A stretch of 10,390 nucleotides of DNA from Promethearchaeota archaeon (GTDB taxonomy: Archaea > Asgardarchaeota > Lokiarchaeia > Sigyniarchaeales > SOKP01): positions 1-10,390 of the forward strand of contig JAUWZT010000127.1 of the NCBI GenBank assembly GCA_030615145.1, in the 5' to 3' direction. Positions within the stretch are counted from its first letter, which is position 1. Every line of letters begins with the position of its first letter. This document shows, piece after piece, positions 6,577-10,390 of the stretch. The notes beneath the pieces were generated by a model that was given only the letters and a program-made list of their open reading frames with translations, was not told the origin of the DNA and did no database searches. The position numbers were made by a program, and so were the translations under genes.

Positions 6577-7554
6577 ATGTTGGGAATAACAGTTTGGATT
6601 ATTTTTTTTATAGGTAGTTATTTTATTATTTTTTTTGCTGCTGACATCTTTTTGGATAATTTGAAAGATATTTGTGTCATTTACAATTTATCACCTTTTA
6701 TTATTGGAATGTTGGTTCTTGGAATTGATCCTGAAGAATCAATCGCTTCCATAATCGCTGCTATTAACGGGCTACCTTACGTTTCTTTTGGAAATGTAGT
6801 TGGTAATTCTATAATTGCTATGACATTACCATTTTCCATATCTTTACTATTCTACACTTTGAAGTTTAAATCTCTATCAAGATTTTACTTTATAATTTTA
6901 TATATTTTATTAATTAATCTTCTTTTTAGCTTCGTATTTAACAATTTTATGTTTATATCCGGTTTAATCGCTTTAGGAGTATATATAATCTACTTTTTGA
7001 GGAATCTTAGGCATTATTCCCAAGAAAAGGATAGAATTACAGAGGATATCGAAGATGACATAAAATTTAACGAAATAGAATCGATGGAATTACAAGGATC
7101 CTCTAAAGCAAAGAAGATCTTTATAACATCTATAGGGTTTATCTTTATTTTAATTGGAGGTGAATTACTAATTTTATCTGCAGGTCAAATTATTGATATC
7201 CTACATATACCTGAAGCGTTTTTTGGATTTATTATTATAGGGTTCGTTACTAACGTAGAGGAATTAACCCTGATTTTAAAATCCATAAAGAAAAAGTCCG
7301 TAGATATTGGTTTCGGAGGTATGATTGGTAAATTAATTTGGAATTTGACAATTACTTTCGGAATTAGCGGAGTTATTATGATGAATATATCTTTTAAATT
7401 TATATTACTATGGAATTGGTTAATTTTATTAATAATTATCGTGTATTTCAACCTTTCTTATAGAAGGGATAAGCTTACCAAAAAAGATGGATTAATTTTG
7501 TTGGTCATCTTTATTGTTTTTATCATTATTAATGTTTTTTTCGCAGAAATTTAA
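6577..7554 (+). CDS. Divergent Na+/Ca2+ exchanger superfamily (CaCA) membrane protein
   Basis: A 325-aa polytopic protein built of two homologous halves. The alpha-1 repeat (about 38-80) reads LSPFIIGMLVLGIDPEES...FGNVVGNSI. The alpha-2 repeat (about 213-262) reads AFFGFIIIGFVTNVEEL...FGGMIGKLIWN, and both match the exchanger layout of a helix, a G-T-S-x-P-E turn and a G-N-V-x-G-S-N turn. The ion-binding Glu is kept in each half (E54, E229). The preceding Pro is replaced by Glu in both, giving E53-E54 and E228-E229, and the second turns read GNS and GKL rather than GSN. A hydrophilic acidic loop (about 147-175, many Asp and Glu) separates the halves, as in other family members. The altered sites mean the transported ion, and whether it exchanges Na+ for Ca2+, is uncertain. 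The start ATG has only a weak GATGAT upstream, and a TATA box lies at 6515. The amidohydrolase follows 49 bases later on the same strand. Confidence 0.8.
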   Translation: MLGITVWIIFFIGSYFIIFFAADIFLDNLKDICVIYNLSPFIIGMLVLGIDPEESIASIIAAINGLPYVSFGNVVGNSIIAMTLPFSISLLFYTLKFKSLSRFYFIILYILLINLLFSFVFNNFMFISGLIALGVYIIYFLRNLRHYSQEKDRITEDIEDDIKFNEIESMELQGSSKAKKIFITSIGFIFILIGGELLILSAGQIIDILHIPEAFFGFIIIGFVTNVEELTLILKSIKKKSVDIGFGGMIGKLIWNLTITFGISGVIMMNISFKFILLWNWLILLIIIVYFNLSYRRDKLTKKDGLILLVIFIVFIIINVFFAEI

Positions 7555-7603
7555 TCTTATTTTCTTATTAATATTTTTATGCGTTGAATAATTCATTGAT
7601 TTG

Positions 7604-8470
7604 ATGAGTTATAGGCTGGAAGATTTCATTTATATTGATACCCACTGTCATTTCTTTCCTCCTCAAATATTTAAATCAATCTGGAATTTTTTTGAAAGTC
7701 CCGATAAAGAGGGTAATCAACGAGGTTGGGATATTAAATATAAATTAACTACAGATGAGCTAGTCAAGTTTCTCGAAAACTACAGAGTAGAATATTATAC
7801 AACATATAATTACGCACATAAACCGGGGATAGCTGAATATATTAATGATTGGACTTATGAACTAATTAGAGAAAACAAACATGCATTACCTTTCGGGTGT
7901 GTATGGCCTGAAGATGCCAATCGAGTTGAATACATCCAGAAACTTTTCGATGAGTATGAGTTTTTAGGAATCAAATTGCAGTTGCTTGTTCAAAATTTCT
8001 ATCCCAACGATGAACGAATGCATGAAATATACAAAATGGTTGTAGATAGGGGAAAGTGGATAACTTTTCACGTTGGAACTGCCCCATACCATAACCAGTA
8101 TGTCGGATTTAAGAATTTTACAAAATTTATTGAAAAATACCCCAACCTAAATGTCATCGTTGCTCACTTAGGTATCTATGAGAATCATAAGTTTTTTGAC
8201 TTGCTTGATAAGTATGACAATCTTTATTTAGACACTGCGATGGTCTATTTACCTAAAGCCTTCACAAAAAAATGGAAAGAAAATATAGAACCTCCCTCTG
8301 AAGAAGAATTATTATCTTACGAGGATCGAATATTATTTGGAAGTGATTTCCCTCTTATTTCATACGACTACTCTTGTTCTACTGAAGGATTGTTAAATCT
8401 AAACTTACCAAAATCTTTTTACGAAAATATTTTTTTTAATAATGCTAAACGAATTTTTAAAATTTCATAA
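7604..8470 (+). CDS. Amidohydrolase-2 family metal-dependent hydrolase or decarboxylase
   Basis: A 288-aa TIM-barrel metal enzyme of the amidohydrolase-2 type. Counting from the ATG at 7604, it has the strand-1 metal motif D12-T-H14-C-H16, K124 in LGIKLQ, H156 in TFHVGT, H188 in VAHLG and D248 in FGSDFP. These are the ligands and catalytic Asp expected in the family, so the enzyme is probably active with one divalent metal ion. The family includes hydrolases and non-oxidative decarboxylases such as those of gamma-resorcylate and aminocarboxymuconate semialdehyde; the substrate cannot be told here. A TTG at 7601 is in frame just before, but ATG 7604 is preferred. No clear Shine-Dalgarno is seen. 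The gene starts 49 bases after the exchanger gene and may be co-transcribed with it. Its stop overlaps the 3' end of the zip remnant on the other strand by six bases. Confidence 0.88.
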   Translation: MSYRLEDFIYIDTHCHFFPPQIFKSIWNFFESPDKEGNQRGWDIKYKLTTDELVKFLENYRVEYYTTYNYAHKPGIAEYINDWTYELIRENKHALPFGCVWPEDANRVEYIQKLFDEYEFLGIKLQLLVQNFYPNDERMHEIYKMVVDRGKWITFHVGTAPYHNQYVGFKNFTKFIEKYPNLNVIVAHLGIYENHKFFDLLDKYDNLYLDTAMVYLPKAFTKKWKENIEPPSEEELLSYEDRILFGSDFPLISYDYSCSTEGLLNLNLPKSFYENIFFNNAKRIFKIS

Positions 8471-8755
8471 ATTTCTCGAGTTTAATTTAAATAAAAACAA
8501 ACTTAGTGCCATTATTAACATCCCAGAAATAATCTCTAAAATGGATATGTGCTCTTTACCTAACGCTTTAGAGACGGGTAATAACTCATCTAAAGAAATA
8601 TAGACCATATTTACACTATAAATAATATTATATCGTTTTTTAATTATAGATAAAATCATTAAACAAGTTAAATCGTTTAGTTTATATTGAATATAGGGAT
8701 AGCTTTTTGAAAGGATTATTAAGAAAAGATTGACCAAAAGCGTTCCTATAGCTGT
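8465..8755 (-). pseudogene. C-terminal remnant of a ZIP (ZupT-like) metal transporter
   Basis: On the minus strand an open frame from just after an in-frame TAA (8756-8758) to TGA (8465-8467) encodes about 96 residues. The last 49 match the ZIP family C-terminus closely: MVYISLDELLP, then KEHISILEIISGMLIMALSLFLF, equivalent to 'GIMVYISLDELLPEA...HL..LGLILGMLVMALSLVLL' in ZupT-type proteins (spans 7 and 8). The first residues (AIGTLLVNLFLIIL) resemble the 'EPIGALL' span before it. The middle (about 30 residues) does not align and is longer than in ZupT. The HNFPEG metal sites of spans 4-5 are absent, so no transport is possible. The only initiators are TTG or an internal ATG with no ribosome site. 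The remnant shares its first 10 bases with the dehydrogenase stop region, suggesting a recombination junction there. Confidence 0.7.
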
Positions 8756-10032
8756 TTAAATATATTTCTAAGAGCTGAACTCAAAATATGAGATTGAACT
8801 TGCCTTGTTCCCCCACCTATCTCTTGTAATCTAGAAATTCCTAGTAAGTCGTGCATCAATGTATTATCACATACTCCTGCTCCACCCATTAAGTTTGCAC
8901 ACTCATATACAACTCGTTCGCTTAACTTAGCACTAAGTAATTTTAATTGAGATGCAGTAGTGCCAAGAGCTAAATTAAATTCTTTTGGAAGAGTACCTAA
9001 CTGTTCCATTTTATCATCAATCATTTGACAAACATTTAGAGTTGCTAACGTCATGCTCGTGGTTTGCGCCCAGAGATTAGATAGAGTAAATCCTACTCCT
9101 TGATACTTAAAGATTTCTTTATTGAATTGTTTTCTCATATTCGCGTAAATTACCGCGTGAGCAATAGCATTCCAAGCTTCGGCAATATTTAGACATACAA
9201 TGGATAATCTCTCTAAATTAAGACCTTCGAATAAATGAGACATCCCCTCACCAGGCTTGCCCAAAACACACTCAGGAGGGACTTTTAAATTAACAAGATT
9301 TTCTTTGCTCACATGCATCCTTGGAGTCCAAGGAATGTTAACGCGTTCAGCAGTCCAACCATCCCAAGAAGTATCAACTAAGAACTGAGCCATAGTGTTT
9401 CCATTATTTTTTTCGGTAACTGCATACACAACCGCCCAATCTGCTTTACTACCGTTAGTTTGATATATTTTTTCTCCATTAACTAAGAAACTACCATCTT
9501 CTTGTTCCTCACAAGTGGTCTGCATATGTACTGCGTCAGACCCTCTTTCTGGTTCTGTAATACAAATACATCCTATTTTTTCCCCCGTTACTAATTCTTT
9601 TAATGCTCTCAATCGTATATCAACATCTTCATTGTGGAGTAAAATCGGATTTACAGATATTGCGGTAGCTCCAGTAGCCATTGTTAACTGAGGATCGAAA
9701 AAATCCATGGCTAAGATTCTCATAAATTCAGAAGTCATCCCGTGAGGTTCATAATTTAAACCAATATCCTCAAATTTGTGTAATCGTGAAATATATCCGT
9801 TTTTACCTATTTCTGGTATCCATTCGTAGAAATCTTCATTATGGGTTATTTTATTAGTTTTTTCAAAATTCTCAAAAAACTTCTGAACTTGTTTAAGGAA
9901 ATTTGAATACTTGGGATCCAAAAAACTCATTAAGTTGTAATTTAAAAATTTATTTCGGGTTTTTAACGAGAGTTTTTCGAGAATTTCACCATCAATACAT
10001 TGAACTTTACCTTTTTTACTACTCAATTTCAT
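8746..10032 (-). CDS. Acyl-CoA dehydrogenase, isovaleryl/long-chain-like catalytic base
   Basis: A 428-aa FAD enzyme that makes the alpha-beta double bond of acyl-CoA thioesters. The middle beta domain shows GCICITEPERGSDA (154-167) and NGEKIYQTNGSKADW (185-199), the FAD and substrate-binding signatures. The C-terminal helical domain has KQFNKEIFKYQGVGF (301-315), LMGGAGVCDN (381-390) and LQEIGGGTRQVQ (402-413). The glutamate used by medium-chain enzymes (before GT in YEGT) is Gly here (G407). Glu is instead present at the isovaleryl/long-chain position, E274 in LNLERL, and EIGGGT matches the isovaleryl-type EIGAGT. So it is probably catalytic, perhaps on branched or longer chains; this is inference. 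A ~40-residue N-terminal extension precedes the usual start of the domain. It begins 25 bases after the enoyl-CoA hydratase and is probably co-transcribed. It needs an electron-transfer flavoprotein, which is not in the window. Confidence 0.93.
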   Translation of the reverse strand: MKLSSKKGKVQCIDGEILEKLSLKTRNKFLNYNLMSFLDPKYSNFLKQVQKFFENFEKTNKITHNEDFYEWIPEIGKNGYISRLHKFEDIGLNYEPHGMTSEFMRILAMDFFDPQLTMATGATAISVNPILLHNEDVDIRLRALKELVTGEKIGCICITEPERGSDAVHMQTTCEEQEDGSFLVNGEKIYQTNGSKADWAVVYAVTEKNNGNTMAQFLVDTSWDGWTAERVNIPWTPRMHVSKENLVNLKVPPECVLGKPGEGMSHLFEGLNLERLSIVCLNIAEAWNAIAHAVIYANMRKQFNKEIFKYQGVGFTLSNLWAQTTSMTLATLNVCQMIDDKMEQLGTLPKEFNLALGTTASQLKLLSAKLSERVVYECANLMGGAGVCDNTLMHDLLGISRLQEIGGGTRQVQSHILSSALRNIFKQL

Positions 10033-10057
10033 TCACTTTTTTAATTCATTGCTAGTT

Positions 10058-10390
10058 TTAAACTCCTCTGTCCTTCCATTTCGGTTTTCTTTTCTGAAGA
10101 AATGCCTTAGCTCCTTCGGTGTGCTTGTCTCTTCTAATAAACATAGACATGACACCTTCAGTTTCAATAAAAGTTCTTTCTTCAACTGTTCGACCAACGC
10201 ATCTTACTATAGTTTCTTTGTCTGTGCGAATGGCTCCTTGAGGTAGCTTACAAATAGATAGAGCCAATTCTCTAGCTCTTTCCATTAATTGATCGTGAGG
10301 GACTACTTCATTAACTAAGCCTATTCGATACGCTTCTTGAGCGTCAATTACTCGACCCGTGATTATGAGTTCCATCGCGCGTGAATAACC
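10058..10390 (-). CDS. Enoyl-CoA hydratase/isomerase family (crotonase), 5' end outside window
   Basis: The frame is open to the window edge, with 110 visible residues starting GYSRAMELIITGR. The in-frame ATG at 10375 falls inside a conserved helix and is not the true start. Visible crotonase features are RAMELIITGRVIDAQEAYRIGLVNEVVP, where the GLVN segment follows the active-site helices, then a conserved Lys-rich helix (TDKETI) and the C-terminal EGAKAFLQKRKPKW typical of the family. The two catalytic glutamates and the oxyanion-hole glycines lie upstream of the window and cannot be checked. The enzyme probably adds water to 2-enoyl-CoA, the step after the dehydrogenase encoded 25 bases downstream. 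Crotonase relatives also isomerise or hydrolyse CoA esters, so the exact reaction is open. Confidence 0.9.
   Translation of the reverse strand, partial: GYSRAMELIITGRVIDAQEAYRIGLVNEVVPHDQLMERARELALSICKLPQGAIRTDKETIVRCVGRTVEERTFIETEGVMSMFIRRDKHTEGAKAFLQKRKPKWKDRGV

Noticed and set aside
7185..7451. Open frame of 88 codons on the minus strand inside the exchanger-like gene
   Set aside because: It is antisense to a clear two-repeat membrane protein and shows no family signature.
10049..10246. Open frame of 65 codons on the plus strand at the hydratase 3' end
   Set aside because: It is antisense to a clear crotonase coding sequence.

Overview
This AT-rich window looks archaeal. Intergenic gaps end in T-tracts with no obvious hairpin, and TATA-like boxes sit about 25-30 bases ahead of several starts. 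A canonical Shine-Dalgarno copy sits inside the ABC operon, and a short CopG-type ribbon-helix-helix gene of the kind common in archaea is present. A tnpB-only IS605-type element, a heavily sequon-bearing secreted protein and acyl-CoA/enoyl-CoA genes together would suit an Asgard (Lokiarchaeia-like) genome. The phylum is inference; nothing here is a diagnostic marker.

Layout. 3-848 (+) is the 3' part of a polytopic membrane protein whose start lies outside the window. 988-4438 (-) reads as one operon, transcribed from high to low coordinates: PadR-type repressor, ABC ATPase, ABC-2 permease, and a two-anchor extracytoplasmic protein with eight N-glycosylation sequons. A 9+9 bp inverted repeat ahead of the PadR gene is a candidate autoregulatory operator. 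4439-4905 is a 467-base intergenic region carrying that operator, a second palindrome and a 12-bp direct repeat, and it leads into a 54-aa ribbon-helix-helix gene (4906-5070, GTG start). 5145-6422 (-) is a TnpB RNA-guided nuclease gene of the subgroup without a canonical zinc ribbon, with all three RuvC acidic residues present. 6577-7554 (+) is a divergent Na+/Ca2+-exchanger-superfamily protein, followed by an amidohydrolase-2 family metal enzyme (7604-8470, +). The gap after it holds the C-terminal remnant of a ZIP (ZupT-like) metal transporter on the minus strand. Finally, 8746-10390 (-) carries an acyl-CoA dehydrogenase preceded by an enoyl-CoA hydratase that runs off the window, probably a fatty- or branched-acyl-CoA oxidation operon.

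How they work together. The PadR/ABC/secreted-protein set is a self-contained, probably inducible export or envelope module. The hydratase/dehydrogenase pair performs adjacent steps of acyl-CoA oxidation. The middle of the window (RHH gene, TnpB element, zip remnant) looks rearranged. The best leads are the conserved Glu-Glu replacement in both halves of the exchanger, the zip remnant fused to the dehydrogenase 3' end, the compact PadR operon with its operator and sequon-rich partner, and the RHH gene with its phased upstream repeats. I see no clear evidence of an entirely new defence or biosynthetic system.
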